Part shown: positions 39,067 through 56,522 of the stretch, piece after piece
How the letters are laid out: every line of letters begins with the position of its first letter
Position numbering within the stretch: position 1 is the first letter of the stretch
Assembly: GCA_002964805.2 (NCBI GenBank)
Contig: PUDQ02000033.1
Coordinates: 1,798,001-1,862,000, forward strand
Direction: 5' to 3'
DNA: 64,000 nucleotides
Source: Trametes villosa
Taxonomy: Eukaryota > Basidiomycota > Agaricomycetes > Polyporales > Polyporaceae
Notes under the pieces: model-generated
Database searches by the model: none
What the model saw: the letters and a program-made list of their open reading frames with translations, nothing else
Told to the model about the DNA's origin: nothing
Position numbers and translations under genes: made by a program

Positions 39067-39386
39067 GATCTTGGGTACTTAGATGTGGGTCGCACGGTGC
39101 TGTGTTGTACGTACAGATACAGATACAGAGCGGCGGAGTATTGGATGTAGCGGATAGGGTGAACCTTTTGCATTGTGCAGAGTGCACAGCGAGCTTCTGA
39201 ACCGGCTCCGCGTTGGTTTCGGCTCGGGAGCGTCCCTTGCAATGCAACGCACAAACCATTTGCCATTTGGATACCCTCTCGGATCCGAGAGCGAAGTAAA
39301 AGCAGGCAAATTCGAACAGAGGTGCACGATATCGATCGGGAGCTGTAACAGAACAGGCGTGTTGTACATGCGACTAACAAAGCGAC

Positions 39387-39410
39387 GATACTGCGATACT
39401 GCGATACTGC
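39387..39410. repeat. Tandem repeat, 8-bp unit x3
   Basis: Three exact copies of gatactgc followed by a partial fourth. Confidence 0.9.
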
Positions 39411-39480
39411 GATGCGCGGAATTGCGGCACTACTACGCGACCGGGAGGCGGGTCGGGGTCGGGATACGCTTACGGATATG

Positions 39481-39510
39481 TGTATGGTGTATGGTGTACG
39501 GTGTATATGG
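39481..39510. repeat. Tandem repeat, 7-bp unit x4 (imperfect)
   Basis: Units tgtatgg, tgtatgg, tgtacgg and tgtatatgg in a row. Confidence 0.85.
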
Positions 39511-39780
39511 AGGGAGGGCATGGCGGGGGCGGGGCGACCATCACGGTACGGTAGGCATGGCAGGAGAGGGAGGTGAAGAAGGGGCTAGGGTACAGCGGGC
39601 GGCGCGTGCGAGATTACATTCCTACAAAGCGATGCGAGGACGGGGCGGAGACGAGCAAGGACGGGGGCAGAGACGGGGGCGCCGTCCGACCAAGAAGCGA
39701 GACTCGGGCACTCAGAGAGTCCAGAGAGTCCGGAAGAGAGGCGGCGCGCGGGAGAGCAGAGGAGGGGACGGGGTAGCCCC

Positions 39781-42673
39781 TTAGCGGGAGGTATCGTACG
39801 CGCCGTGCCCAAACGACTGCACGGGCGGGAGGTACTGCGCGGGCCGGCTGTGGGCCGAGTACCCGCCGAAGCCCTGCGCATACATCGCGTCGCGGTGCTG
39901 GCTGGACGCGGACGCGGACGGGTAGCTGAAGTCGGCGAGCGGCGGGCTGCCGCCCGCGAACCCGGCGCCCGAGGACACGACGTCCGCGCGCGGGAACTCG
40001 CTCAGCTGGCCGTGCATGTAGTACCAGTAGTGGTCGTCGGACGCGGTCGCGGGCTGCGCGGGCGGGGGGTATGCCGCGGCGCCGTGCGGGACGCCGCTGG
40101 GGCGCATGTCCATGGGGCTGCTGCCGCCGTGCGGCGCGAACCCGGACATGTGGTGGCTCGGGGTCTGGAGCATCGACACCGGGGGCAGTGCCGAGGACTG
40201 GTGCGCGTGCGAGTGGCCCGGGCGCGGCAGCGAGTAGAAGTCTGGTTGCGGCAGGTGTTGCGCGCTGGATGACTGCGCCGTGCGAAGCGGGGGGAGTGCT
40301 ATATCGAGGGCGTGTCAGCTCTGCAGCCGCAACGTAAGGGGATGCGAAAAGAAAGCGAACCTGATGTGAATAATCCATCCTGCCGGTAGCCGCTGCGATC
40401 GAGATGCTGGCGTGCCCGCTCTACGTCCTCTGCCACCAAGCGACGGAGGAAGCGAGCATGGTATGCAGCGGAGTCTATGACGGAGCCTGGTAAGTGTGCG
40501 TGCTGGTAAGCATCGGCGGCACTAGAGATGATGCCGTGAATCTGTTCGGCAGCACTGTCGGGCAGCGTCGAGACGCGAAGGAGCTAATGAATGCGGGGTC
40601 AGTTAAACTGTTATCACCGCGAAACAGCGCACATACCCTCAGGAGGACGATTGCCGCGTACGCCGTCATGACGTTGACACTCTCCTGGCAGTATGGCTGG
40701 GCGAGGAATTAGGCAAGACTAAGGCGGTGCGCGGTGACAACTCACAAGAACGTGCAGCTTGTCAAATTCAGTGAGGATCTGCAAGTTCGTGCACGCGCTA
40801 CGGTGGCATTGCTTCACCGCTTCAGGGTCGGGTGGGACGCGGGTCTACGATAGCGATACGATTAGCTCCGCCGATCGCGAGGCGAACAAAGGCGTACATC
40901 GGTGCTGGCCAGGTTGAGGCCGAAAGTGTTCAAGAAGAGGCGGACGTGCGACTGGAAGAACCTGATGAACGCAATATGGAACTCGCCCGCTTGCGAGCCT
41001 GCGATATATGAGCGGGGGCGCGCACGCGATCGCGACGAGCCACTCACAGTGCCGCAGCTGCTGCTCCCAAGAGTCCGACCACATGTCGAGCTTGGCGTTG
41101 TGCTTGCTCAGCTCGTTGAGTGCGGAGAAGGCAGGGGACGGGTGGTTGTAGAAGGAGTCGGTAGCCTCTGAGCCGATGAGGCGCAGCTGCACAAAGGCCG
41201 ACACGATCACGTCCTCGGGGCGGACGTCACCGCGTGCACCCGAGCAGCCGTCCTCGTGCCAGGTCGCGGCGTTGCGGACGAACTCGTCCTCGTGGAGCAT
41301 CCAGTGCTTACCGGTCTGCATGCTGAGGCTGCGGTCGTGGACGAAGAGCACGAGGTAGGTGCGCTCCCGGTTGCGCCGCTCGAGCAAATGCAGGTCGGAC
41401 TCGGCGGGCTGGCGCCGTCCAACGTACTTGTTCAGGCGGAGGTTGACGGCCATGCGGCACGCCATGCCGATGTAGGACCACGTTCTGCGGTCAGCCGGCT
41501 CCTTCCAGTAGGTCATGCAGGCGAGGGCCTGGACGGTCTCGACGGACTCGGTGCCTTCTGCGAAGGTGAAGACACACCATTCCTCTGCGAGACGCCTGAC
41601 GGCATCGTAGTTGCTGTGGTTGAAAAACTTACAGCAGGCCATGAGCATGGCGGTGAAGAGGAAGGGGGAGTGGCTGCGGACGTATTCGAGCGAGTGGAGG
41701 GTGGGGTCGAAGAGGTTGATGAAGGGGTTGAGGCGGATGAAGAACATGTCGAAGAGGGGGCCGACCTCACTCTCGTGGATAATGCCGGCGGCGACAGGGT
41801 CTTTGGGGACATAGCCGTTGAATAGACCGCTATAAGGCTTAGGCTGCGGAGAGCCATGGGAGCGCGTGGGGCTCTGGGAGGCAGCCTTGGGGATGGAGTT
41901 GGCGCGGTCAGTGGATGCGCTCGAGCGGGGGTGAGTGTTCTCGACGGCGGAAGGGGTAGCAGGCGACGGGTTCATGACGATGTCGAGGAAGGAGGACTTG
42001 TGGGACTTGATGACCTTTTCCGGGTAGAGGCCCTGCTCCTGGTGGTCCTCTTCGTCGTCGTCCATGTCGTCGTCGTAGTCCTGGGAGGCATGGGCGGAGG
42101 AGCCTGGGAAATTGGACGGGCCGGCGCCGTCCTCTTGGCCATATTGGGACGAGGGGGAGGTCTGGGAGAGGGGGGAGTTGACGGGCTGCTTTGCCTTTGC
42201 GTTGTTGAGGCCCTTTTCGAGACGGCGGAGCATCTTGGAGGCCTCTGAGAGTCTTTTGGGGATGGTGAGCCAGAAGAAGAGGGAGCGGTAGGAAAGCGAC
42301 GTACTTTGAGCCAGGCTTGCGGCCGCGGCGGTGCTTCTCAAAGACACATCTGGCAGCGTGTGAGGGAGATATCGGTGTATGTATAGAGGCCACATACTCG
42401 ACGCCGGCCCTGGAGCAGCGCTGACAACGCTGGGTGCCGTCCTCGGCGCCGACACATTTCATCTGGGGGAGTGGGGGTGGGGTTGGCACATGGGAAAGTT
42501 AAGGTTGGAGAGAGCGCCTGGTACCTTTGCCTGCCTACAGACCATGCACGCCCGTGCACCTCTGTGCACCGGCGTCTTTGCGCTACAAAGGGGGAGGGAG
42601 TTCATCGAGGGAGGGAGAGATGAGATAGGAGGAGGACTGACGGAGCGTTCGAGGTCGCCGACGGTGGATCCAT
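39781..42673 (-). CDS. Zn2Cys6 fungal-specific transcription factor
   Basis: A DNA-binding regulator. The first exon encodes MDPPSATSNAP. Spliced over the next exons, the zinc cluster is C-x2-C-x6-C-x9-C-x2-C-x6-C (CMVCRQAKMKC, then RCQRCSRAGVEC), followed by a basic linker (FEKHRRGRKPGSK) and a heptad segment (LSEASKMLRRLEKGLNNAK), suggesting dimer binding. The middle homology region carries the fungal-specific transcription factor domain (EVGPLFDMFFIRLNPFINLFDP, LMACCKFFNHSNYD, WSYIGMACRMAVNLRLNKYVG, RTYLVLFVHDRSLSMQTG). The C-terminus is Ser/Pro/Gly/Tyr-rich and probably an activation region. It ends GHGAYDTSR. The regulated pathway is not evident from neighbours. Confidence 0.9.
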
Positions 42674-44342
42674 TTTGACAGAACGGCTGGGGCAGCGGGG
42701 ACTAGAGAGAAGAGCGGTGGTGGGTGATGGTGATTGAGTGAGGCAGAGGGAGTCGAGGGGCACTGATCGTTGCAGACGGGGGCGTGGAGGGAGGAGAGAA
42801 GGCGGTGGGGGTAGAGGGGAGCGAGGGGGGGAGGACTGAGAGGGCAGGCGGGCGCGGGCGGGCGAGGGCGAGGGAGGGAGGGAGAGAGAGAGGGCGTCGA
42901 GGGCGAGGGCAGAGCTGCAGCCGTCAATATATCGGGACACACACATCAGCCGTCCTCTATCCTTTATTCCCCGGTTTTCGCGCTCCGGCTACTTCTCCCG
43001 CTAGGCACACCCAATCACAGCCCGCCATCTTCAGACTCCGCCCCTGCACTCGGCCAATTTCATTCTCTCCCAGGCCCCACAGGCGCCGGAGTCGGCCTGA
43101 TTAGGGCGAAAGAAAGACACCGGCGCGTCCGGTGACATCTTACGGCACCCCCCTCCGTCCCAATCGCACCTCCCACGTTTTCCCCCTCTGCCTCTCCCAC
43201 CCTCCCCCAGCCCCAGAGACTGCCGCCGCTCTTGGGTGGCTGGGCGTGGATACCGCCGCGCGCGCAGCGCCTGGCGCGCGGTGGGGAGGTCGCGACGAGG
43301 GAGGGGGATGTGAGGGAGGAGGTGAGGACGGGCGACGGGCGGGGTTCGCTGTCGGAGGGCCGATGATGGAAGTCCGGCATCCTTTCCGGTCACCCACGCC
43401 TGTCCACGGCCTATTCTTTGCTCCCCGGCCCTCTCCTCCCGCCCCCCCGTCCCGCCACTCCCGCCGCCCCCTTGTCCTATCCGCGCCGGCCCTCTCTGAT
43501 ACTCGTGCGGCTTGTGCGTCATTCATCCAAGGTTCGCGCGCAAGAGAGGTGGGGACATACGGTGGGCGCAGTGTGGGTGATTGCGGTGCGGTGGGCGTAA
43601 ACTCTAAGAATGACAGCCGACAGGGCGCGCGCTCCGATCGACGCCCTCCCGCCCTTGGCGCCCGCGCCTTCGCGCTCGAATCCGCGTCCGCACCTCGCCA
43701 TCCCTCCCGGCTGCTCGTCCTGCTACCCTCGCCGTCGCGCGTAATGCATGCTGTAGCTGACACGGCGTGTGCTCACCACGGCACACAGCCGAGCTCACCG
43801 CGCCCGTCTGCGCTGTGCGCCCGATTGCCGCCAGGCCAAGAATGGACTGCCCATCGGGAAGCGCGCTCGTCCACCAACGCTCATGGTAAATCCCATCGGG
43901 GCCACCGCAAGGCGCCCCCGCAGCGCTGTCCTATCTCTTGTTGAAACCCGAGAGGCTCCTACGGCGATTCACGCACCCTCCGGCGCATTCAAATGCGCTC
44001 TGTTGGACGCCGTTGCAACTGTGTTTGACAAGCGAGGCGCCGGGGATGATCTCACTCCTCCGGTCTCTTCCTCCATCGCGGAGGGTGCGGGCGTCTATCC
44101 GTCGCCTAGCCCTCCGCCGGCGATTTACCGGGAGCCAGGCGGAGAGGTCCTCACCGGGCACAGCATCCTCCTAGCCGTCCCCGTCGCCCGCCCTGGCCCG
44201 CTCATTTCATTACCACCGCTCCATATCAGGTCATTCCGCTCTTCCGACCACGCTCGCTTCACCTCCTCGTCCCTAGCCGCGGCAAAGGCAGATCCATGCA
44301 CGAAGCTCGCGATTGCATGCACATGGGCGTCAACGACCCTCA
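42674..44342. other. Long gene-free region, 1.67 kb, upstream of the transcription factor
   Basis: This separates the transcription factor start from the Noc4 stop. The part next to the factor (about 42,580-42,920) is very purine-rich on the plus strand; the rest is C-rich with long open frames in several phases but no convincing product. I read the open frames as a by-product of GC content. It probably contains the promoter and long 5' leader of the factor. Confidence 0.5.
42807..42831 (+). promoter_or_regulatory. Potential G-quadruplex motif
   Basis: G-runs of 5, 4 and 7 with loops taga and agcga; the run of seven can supply two G-triplets with a one-base loop. It lies about 135-160 bp upstream of the transcription factor ATG, on the non-mRNA strand. 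Confidence 0.45.
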
Positions 44343-46532
44343 CTAGAACGTCCACAGTTCTTCCAGGCCGTCCCCCGCCGGCACCGCCGTCAGCTCCAGC
44401 GCCGTCGCGGGCTCCTTCCGGATTTTGCGCTTCACTTCCGTCTCGAACAGCTGCAGTCCACGCCCCGTCAGTCTCCGCCGACGTCAGATAGCGCTCGAGC
44501 ACACGCACCGTCCCGTACGTGTGGTCCAGGAAGTCCTCCATCGCGTAGTTCTGCCGCGTGAACGCCTCCTCGAACACCTTCGCCAGCGTCGACACCCCCG
44601 CGTGGTAGTGCGTCCTATGGGAGTACAGCTCCCACAGCGAGCTCTCCAGCGCGTTCGTCAGCGTCGGGTTCTTCTCGCGCACGTCGAACCCGTCTGTGGA
44701 GCAACAGCGTTCAGTCACCGGTAACCTAGTGTCTATCTGGCAGATTCAGATGGACGCGGGGGCTTGACTTACCGCACGCCGCCCCCGTCACCTCCTCCGT
44801 CCGGTGGATCATCCCCATCAGTGCGGGGTGCTGTCGGAGCATGTTGTACGTGAACGGTATCAGCATCACTATCGCTGCGGGCGGCGCCGCCAGCGACAGT
44901 CTTGATAGCCGTTTCACAAAGGACGCGACGAGCGTCGCGGGGAGATGGCTGGAGCAAAGTCAATGTCAATGAAGGGCGGAAATGAGCTGTGGGAAGGGCA
45001 CGCACGTCGAGCTTAGGAAGAGCTCGGTCAGGCGGAAGAAGCGCGCGCGGTGCTTCAGGTGAAGCACGTCGCGGTCCAGGAAGCCATATAGGCGAGTGTA
45101 GAACGAGGGGTAGTCACTGCAGAACACGTCAGTTGCGCTTCAACAGAGGCACTGAGGCGCGTACAGGTTGTATTCCTTCATCAACGTGAACAATGCGTTC
45201 AACGCTAGAAGGCCCACGGTGCCGCCTAGAAGCACGGGTGAGTAACGCGCTATGACAGGATGGCGCGAGGCGTACCATGGTCTACCGAAGAGCTGACCCA
45301 GTCCATGATAAGGATGGGCCGCGTGAGATGCGGGATGACGCCTCGATGCAGCACATTCAGTACCCGCAGCGAGCGCGCTTTCCTTTCTTCTACCGAGCCG
45401 AACGAGAGCTGCGGCAGAAGGGATAGCCAAGCACGCGTGAAGACCGCCTTGTGCGCGGCGAGCGAGTGCAGCGACTGGTGGATAGTGAGTGTGTGCACGC
45501 GCGCGGTGATACCTTTCTTCTCCTCGACAGGCTTTGCGGGCTCGTCGAAAAACTTGCGCCAGTCATCTTCCTCGTCGGCGTTGTCCTCCGCTGCCTCCTC
45601 CTCCTCGTCGACGTCCGCGGACCGCTTGGGCTTCGGGGGCTTCGTGCCGAGCTCCTCGACCCACCAGGAGTTGAGCTCAGAGGCTTTGGTGGGGAAGGTC
45701 GTGAGCCGCTCGAGGATGGAGAGTAGGTTGCCGGGGAGCTGCGGCGCTTCCGAGGGCGGGTGTTTCGAGATCAGGATTCTGCACACGCAATGTCAGTCGC
45801 GCGCGTCTGGCAAGAGCGAGCCGCCGGCGTACGCTGCATCCCGGAGGAAGAACCACCGGACGTCGTCGTGCACGCTGAACCAGGTGTTCACGAAGTGGTC
45901 GCGCACGTCCGCGTCGAGCGTGCGGTCGTCCGCGCCGCTGTCAGCTTTGCGCTTCTTGGCGCGGGGCGCGCGCGGGGACGGGGGGCACAGGAGGAGCGCG
46001 GAGACGACTTTGCGGAGGTGGGAGGAGTGGAATTGGGAGTGCTTGGCGTCGCTGGAGCGGGTGAGCGCGGAGGAGAGGTGTTTCTGGAGGGAGAGGAGGA
46101 TGTCGAGGGCGGAGATCTGCAGGGAAATGTTGGTGGAGCACAGTGCATCATAGCTGGAGTGCGTACCTTGAGTGAGGGTTCTTCGTCTTTGAGGAGACCA
46201 GCTAGGAGGTCGACGAATGCATGCAGTCGGTCAAGCAGCCAAGTGCGGACGGCCTTGGCTTCCTCCGAAGCGTCAGGTCCAGAGAGCAAGCCGCGCGAGA
46301 TGATGAGCACGAAGACGCGGTAAAGCGCGTATATCGCCTTGGAGAGCTGCGCTGCATTTTCAGCGTCGAGCGCGAGGTCGAGTAGGTCCGCGAGCGGGTT
46401 CAGGGAGGAGCCAGACGAGACGGCGGCGGTGAGCTGCTTCTCGAGGGACTGAACGGCGAGCACGGTGTCGTCTGCCTCGCGCGTCTTGCGCTTTTTGGAG
46501 GAAGAGGCCAGGGAGCTCTGTCGCGCAGGCAT
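44343..46532 (-). CDS. NOC4: Noc4 homologue, 40S ribosome assembly
   Basis: A nucleolar partner of Nop14 in small-subunit processome function. It starts MPARQSSLASSSKKRKTRE (basic, nucleolar). It continues with helical repeats (AKAVRTWLLDRLHAFVDLL, DILLSLQKHLSSALTR, DHFVNTWFSVHDDVRWFFL), an acidic insert (DVDEEEEAAEDNADEEDDW), and the CBF/Noc domain (AVFTRAWLSLLPQLSFG, RGVIPHLTRPILIMDWV, GGTVGLLALNALFTLMKEYN, YPSFYTRLYGFLDRDVLHLK, RFFRLTELFLSSTHLPATLV). The C-terminal EDFLDHTYGTLFETEVKRK and final LEELWTF require removal of one short intron after TYGT. The end LWTF and the EVKRKIRKEP motif are typical of Noc4. It is divergent from Cdc5. Confidence 0.93.
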
Positions 46533-46751
46533 CTTGTCTTGTTACAAGCTCTCACAAGAGCAGCAAAGAACAGAGAGACCACAGAGAGCTGGGGTCAAGA
46601 GAGTGATCGGGCGTGCAGTCGAGCATTTTGGAGGAGTCACGTGCAGGCGTAGTGGCCGAAAGTGGAAATGTTTAGCGCCGCCTGACGGTCCGTTGTCTCT
46701 GACCACCATCTCCCCACACCCCCTGCTCTACTCTGCTTATTCCCCTCTCTA
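46533..46751. promoter_or_regulatory. Divergent promoter, NOC4 / CDC5
   Basis: A 219-bp head-to-head spacer with a CACGTG E-box at 46638-46643. Confidence 0.55.
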
Positions 46752-49724
<2,973 letters not shown>

Positions 49725-50112
49725 GGGCGGCGCCGACGGCGAGGAGCCTCGGGGCGGGGGCGTGGGTGATGGACGTGTATGTGTACTTGCTCCGGGCGTT
49801 GTATCTGATCATCCTTCTCGGCTTCTGAGTGCAGACTGGGTCCGCGTGAGTTGGTGCCTTTGTGTGAACAAAGTGAGGGCCACCAAATGGCGAGTTTCTC
49901 CGCACGGCGCGGACGTCGGCGCGGGTCGAGAGCCTGATGCCCCCGCACACGAGGCGTCCCTTCTCTCCTTTCTTTGCGCTCGCGTAGTTCTTGTATAGTC
50001 TAGATAGTCTCGGTCATCGCTCCGTATATCTGCCCCGCCCACGAGGCACCCCATCCGTCCCTTTTCTTCCCCATTCTCCACCCTCCCCCTCCTCCCCGCC
50101 CCACCGTCCCCC
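49725..50112. other. Intergenic, 388 bp
   Basis: Cdc5 3' UTR and promoter of the following gene on the same strand, ending in a C-rich leader (ccctccccctcctccccgcc region). No gene is supported. Confidence 0.45.
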
Positions 50113-51223
50113 ATGCCCGCGACGCCCTCCAACGCGACCTCGTCCAGCGCGACCCGCTCCTCCGTCAGCGCGCGGCCCACCTTCGTCACTGTCGCCGTCT
50201 CCGCGCACCCAGTCATTACCACTACAATCACCACCGGTGGCACACCCCTCCCTACGTTTGCCACTGTCTCGCACACAAGGAGCTCAGAGGTGCCCATTGG
50301 AGCAATAGCCGGAGGAGCCGCGGCGGGCGTCGTGCTCGCACTCGCCGCGGTCATCGGCTGGACAGTGTGGGGGAGGTCCATAAAGCGGAAAAAGGCGAAG
50401 GAGATCAAGGAAGCGGTACGTCCACACTGCCCGTGCACAAGTATATACCCCGCGTTCTCACACCCATGCAGCTGGCTGTCTTGCAAGTCCGGGAGAACAC
50501 ACGGAAGAACGCTACAACGATGTCTCACCCTGCGAGCCAATACCGGCCTCACTTCTTCCCCCGGAGCTCAGACCGGAAGGTCAAGTTCGTGCCTGCCGTG
50601 CCGGTGTCCAGCGAGTCCACCCTCAAAGGTACTGGCACTGTGGATTCGAAGGCACTAGCTGGTGGTAAGTCGATGTGAGGAGAGGGCGACCGACTGCGCT
50701 GACTATGTTGCCCTTAGACCCGGAGAAGAGAGCGCTCCAGGAGGCCTCACCATCTCAACCGCCGACGCCCTTGGCTGCTGAGGCAGGAGAGAACGAAGAG
50801 ACAGAGCCACTCCGACCACCAGAGCCAGTGTTGCCACCGCCAGTGCCCCGTCGGAATCCGGGACGCTCGCGCCCGCCCGTCAACTCCACCGTCTCCAATG
50901 CGCCGTCCTCGTTCGCGCAGCACCGTCTGAACCATCAGCCATCGACGATCAGTACCGCTTCCGCGTACTCGACCCAGAGCGCGGCGGAGGAGCGGCAGAC
51001 GACTGGTGTCCCATCGAGCTTGCTGCTGGCTTTGGGGAACGAAGACATTCGGCGGTCGCTCCTCGCCAACTATCTCCCGTGGAACCGTCACCGAACCTCG
51101 ACGGTGTCCCAAAACCGGCTGTCGGAGTACAGCACCGGGTCTGTCTATTCGCAGTTCGACGACCATCCTTGGGAGCCGGTTGGGTATGCTATCGGCGACG
51201 AAGAAGAGCTGCCGAGGCGGTAG
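50113..51223 (+). CDS. Ser/Thr-rich single-pass membrane protein
   Basis: Three exons (50113-50415, 50472-50664, 50718-51223) give 333 residues. The extracellular part is Ser/Thr-rich (about 60 residues) and likely O-glycosylated. A Gly/Ala-rich transmembrane helix follows (GAIAGGAAAGVVLALAAVIGW), then a basic stop-transfer (GRSIKRKKAKEIK) and a cytoplasmic tail rich in Pro, Ser and Arg. No N-terminal signal peptide is clear. This layout resembles fungal cell-wall sensor or mid2-like proteins, but no WSC domain or cysteine pattern is present, so the function is open. A conserved-looking tail contains RRSLLANYLPWNRHR. Confidence 0.75.
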
Positions 51224-51460
51224 ACGAGTTCATGACGGATTTCGATCTTGGGTATTCTTATGGATGGCTGGGCTCACGGACTACGACGGACATATCATGA
51301 ACTCACGAATACCTGTAACGTGTACTCACCTTTACGCCTCAGTGATGGACCGTTCTGTACGCCATTCACTTGTTTAGTCTCCTGTACGTTACGCGACCGA
51401 GGTGTAGTCGTCGAATGTAATATCTGAACATTCAGAAAGTCTAGGAGAGGGGATACAGGG

Positions 51461-52165
51461 CTACCGCAGAGAGTTGACATAACGCTGGAAGCCAACGGTT
51501 AAGATATCGGGAGAATGAGGGTGCACATTACACGCACCTGCTCGACCTGTGCCACCGAGGTCTTGAACTCCTCGACGGCTTTCCAGCAGTCCAGCGAGGT
51601 GGTAGGGTGCGACCTTCACGGCGACGGTTGGAGTGTAAGCAGGGCGTAGGCGAAATGACCACGCACTTGTAACACGAGACGACCTGCTCTCCCTTCGCTC
51701 GCACGTCCGACAGCTCCTCCGAACTTTGCCGCGCGTGGTACTTCTCGACCTTTTGACGGAGCTCCTCGAGGTCGCCCATGAGCGCAGCGCTGCTCTTCAC
51801 GGACCCGGCCGTAGCCGCGTCCTCCTCAGACGCGCTCTCCTCCCCAGCCATGCTCCGCTCGCGGTCGAGGTTCTCCTTCTCGAGCGCACGCTCGATCTCC
51901 TCGCGCACGCGCTCCTCCTCCTGGTGCAGGCGGCCGAGCTCGGACTGGATGCGCGAGCGGATGTGCGCGTCGATCGTGAGCTGGCGGTCGTGCGGGATCT
52001 CGGGCGACGCCTGGTGGTCCGCGAGCTGGTTCACGACATCCTCCGAGAACTGCCGCGGGTGAGGCTTGGAAGCGGGTGAGGGGTGCAGGGGGGACGTACG
52101 TGGAGGTTGGTGTCGGGCGTGAACACCTTCTCGTCTGGCTGGGCTGTGGACTGCGAGGCTCCCAT
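51461..52165 (-). CDS. MIC19: MICOS subunit Mic19 (CHCH domain)
   Basis: A mitochondrial inner-membrane organising protein located at crista junctions. Four exons (52100-52165, 51667-52049, 51538-51613, 51461-51484) give 182 residues. It starts MGASQSTAQPDEKVF, where Gly2 fits N-myristoylation as known for animal Mic19. The middle is a coiled coil (LGRLHQEEERVREEIERALE, then LMGDLEELRQKVEKYHARQ). The C-terminal CHCH-like segment has two cysteines spaced CX10C (CYKSHPTTSLDC), as in yeast Mic19, followed by WKAVEEFKTSVAQVEQRYV. It ends NSLR. Only one Cys pair is visible. Confidence 0.92.
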
Positions 52166-52345
52166 CGTGGCGGCGGCAGGAGGGGGTGAGGGAGGAGGCG
52201 GATGCGAAACTCCGTCTCCGCCACCGCGCGCACCAGCAGCAATAGGCGCCCATCTCGGCGTCTATGTCTCCCACACTCGCGGAGGGCTCGGACGACCGTA
52301 TGATCGAAGAAAGAGTACATTGACTATCATATTACAATGCGAATG

Positions 52346-55249
<2,904 letters not shown>

Positions 55250-55493
55250 CCGTTGAAGACGAGTACACGGGAAGAAGGCAGGATGGGAGGAGGAAAGCAA
55301 GAGCAAGAGGCAAGCCGCTGCAGCGTTCGGGGCGATCGCGGTCTTGACCGGACCGCTCTTCCGCACCGCCGGCGCCTGGGAGGCCGAGGGGGCGAGGCTG
55401 ACCAAACACCGCCACAACCTCCCTTGTCCTCGTACCGCACTCTCCCCTCCGTCGACCACCATTTCCTTCTCGCACCATCCACCGTAGGGAATC
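55250..55493. promoter_or_regulatory. Divergent promoter, DHX35 / YJU2
   Basis: 244 bp between start codons of two spliceosomal genes. No definite core element is visible. Confidence 0.5.
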
Positions 55494-56522
55494 ATGTCTG
55501 AACGAAAGGGTATGTAGCATACTGTGTGCTATATCTCTGCTTCAGCTCACGTCATGTCGCAGTCCTCAACAAGTACTTCCCCCCGGACTTCGATCCGTCC
55601 CTCATTCCCCGCAGGAGGCAGCCGAAGAACTCCCAGCAGGTCGTTCGTCTCATGGCCCCCTTCTCTATGTGAGTTACCTCGTCTGCGGGGTATGCGCATA
55701 ACGCTGACTCTGGACAGGCGTTGCAATACGTGTGGCGAGTACATATACAAGGGGAAGAAGTTCAACGCCCGGAAGGAGACTGTCGAAGGGGAGGACTACT
55801 TCGGCATCAAGATCTTCAGGTTCTACATCAAATGGTGCGCACACAGATGTTACTGTCCGAGGATGACGGGTTGACGTAAATCCAGCACACTATGTTCCGC
55901 CGAGATCACGTTCAAGACCGATCCGAAGAACACAGACTACGCAGCGGAGCACGGTGCATCACGAAACTTCGAGCCATGGCGAGACGAGAAGGCGGTGGAA
56001 GAGGAGGACAGACTAGCAAAGCTCGAGGAAGAGGAGAACAACCCCATGAAGGCGCTCGAGAACCGCACCGTCGATTCGAAACGCGAGATGGACATCCTCG
56101 ACGCGCTACAAGACATTCGTGCCCGCAACGCCCGCAACGAGCGTATCGGCCAGTCGTCCGACCTTATAGAGCGGCTACACATGGAGGAGATCGAGACGGA
56201 GGAGGACCTGGAGCAGAAGCGTGCCGAGGAAGAGGACGAAAAACTGGTACGAGAAGTCTTCACCAAGGTTCCTGCCCCCGAAGCGTCCACTGCCAGTGGC
56301 TCAGGTTCCAGTCGGGACGATGGGAGTGCACCCGAGGTCATCACCGTCAAGCGCAAAGCGGGCGCAGAGGAGCCCGACCTGCAGAGTCTACTCCCCGAAG
56401 CAGCCCGAGCACTTCTCTCTGTGAAATCATCGTTGGGTGCGCCTGTTGCGAAGCGGAAGAAACTGGACGGCAAGAACGCGCTAGGGATTAGGCTTAAGGG
56501 GAAGTCCAAAGCAAAGAGTTGA
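55494..56522 (+). CDS. YJU2: Yju2/Cwc16 splicing factor
   Basis: A first-step splicing factor that joins before branching. Four exons (55494-55509, 55563-55668, 55718-55834, 55886-56522) give 291 residues. It starts [19 protein letters not shown] zinc-binding core carries CxxC pairs ([20 protein letters not shown] and [16 protein letters not shown]), then [15 protein letters not shown], all diagnostic of Yju2/CCDC94. The C-terminal half is a charged helical region ([20 protein letters not shown], then [16 protein letters not shown]) and a basic tail with [12 protein letters not shown], ending KGKSKAKS. Exon 1 is 16 nt. Confidence 0.95.

Larger units (their letters stand above)
39067..39780. 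other. Convergent intergenic region with short tandem repeats, 714 bp
   Basis: This lies between the Nup37 and transcription factor stops. It holds two microsatellite-like tracts (annotated separately) and no supported gene. Confidence 0.5.

Noticed and set aside
39387..39510. Tandem repeats near 39.4 kb as a CRISPR or origin element
   Set aside because: Short units without spacers, typical microsatellites in a convergent 3' region.
43132..44491. Long plus-strand open frames of 240-270 codons
   Set aside because: Composition is Arg/Pro/Ser/Ala-rich in all frames, as expected from GC-rich DNA without stops. No domain is seen, and the frames overlap the Noc4 3' end.
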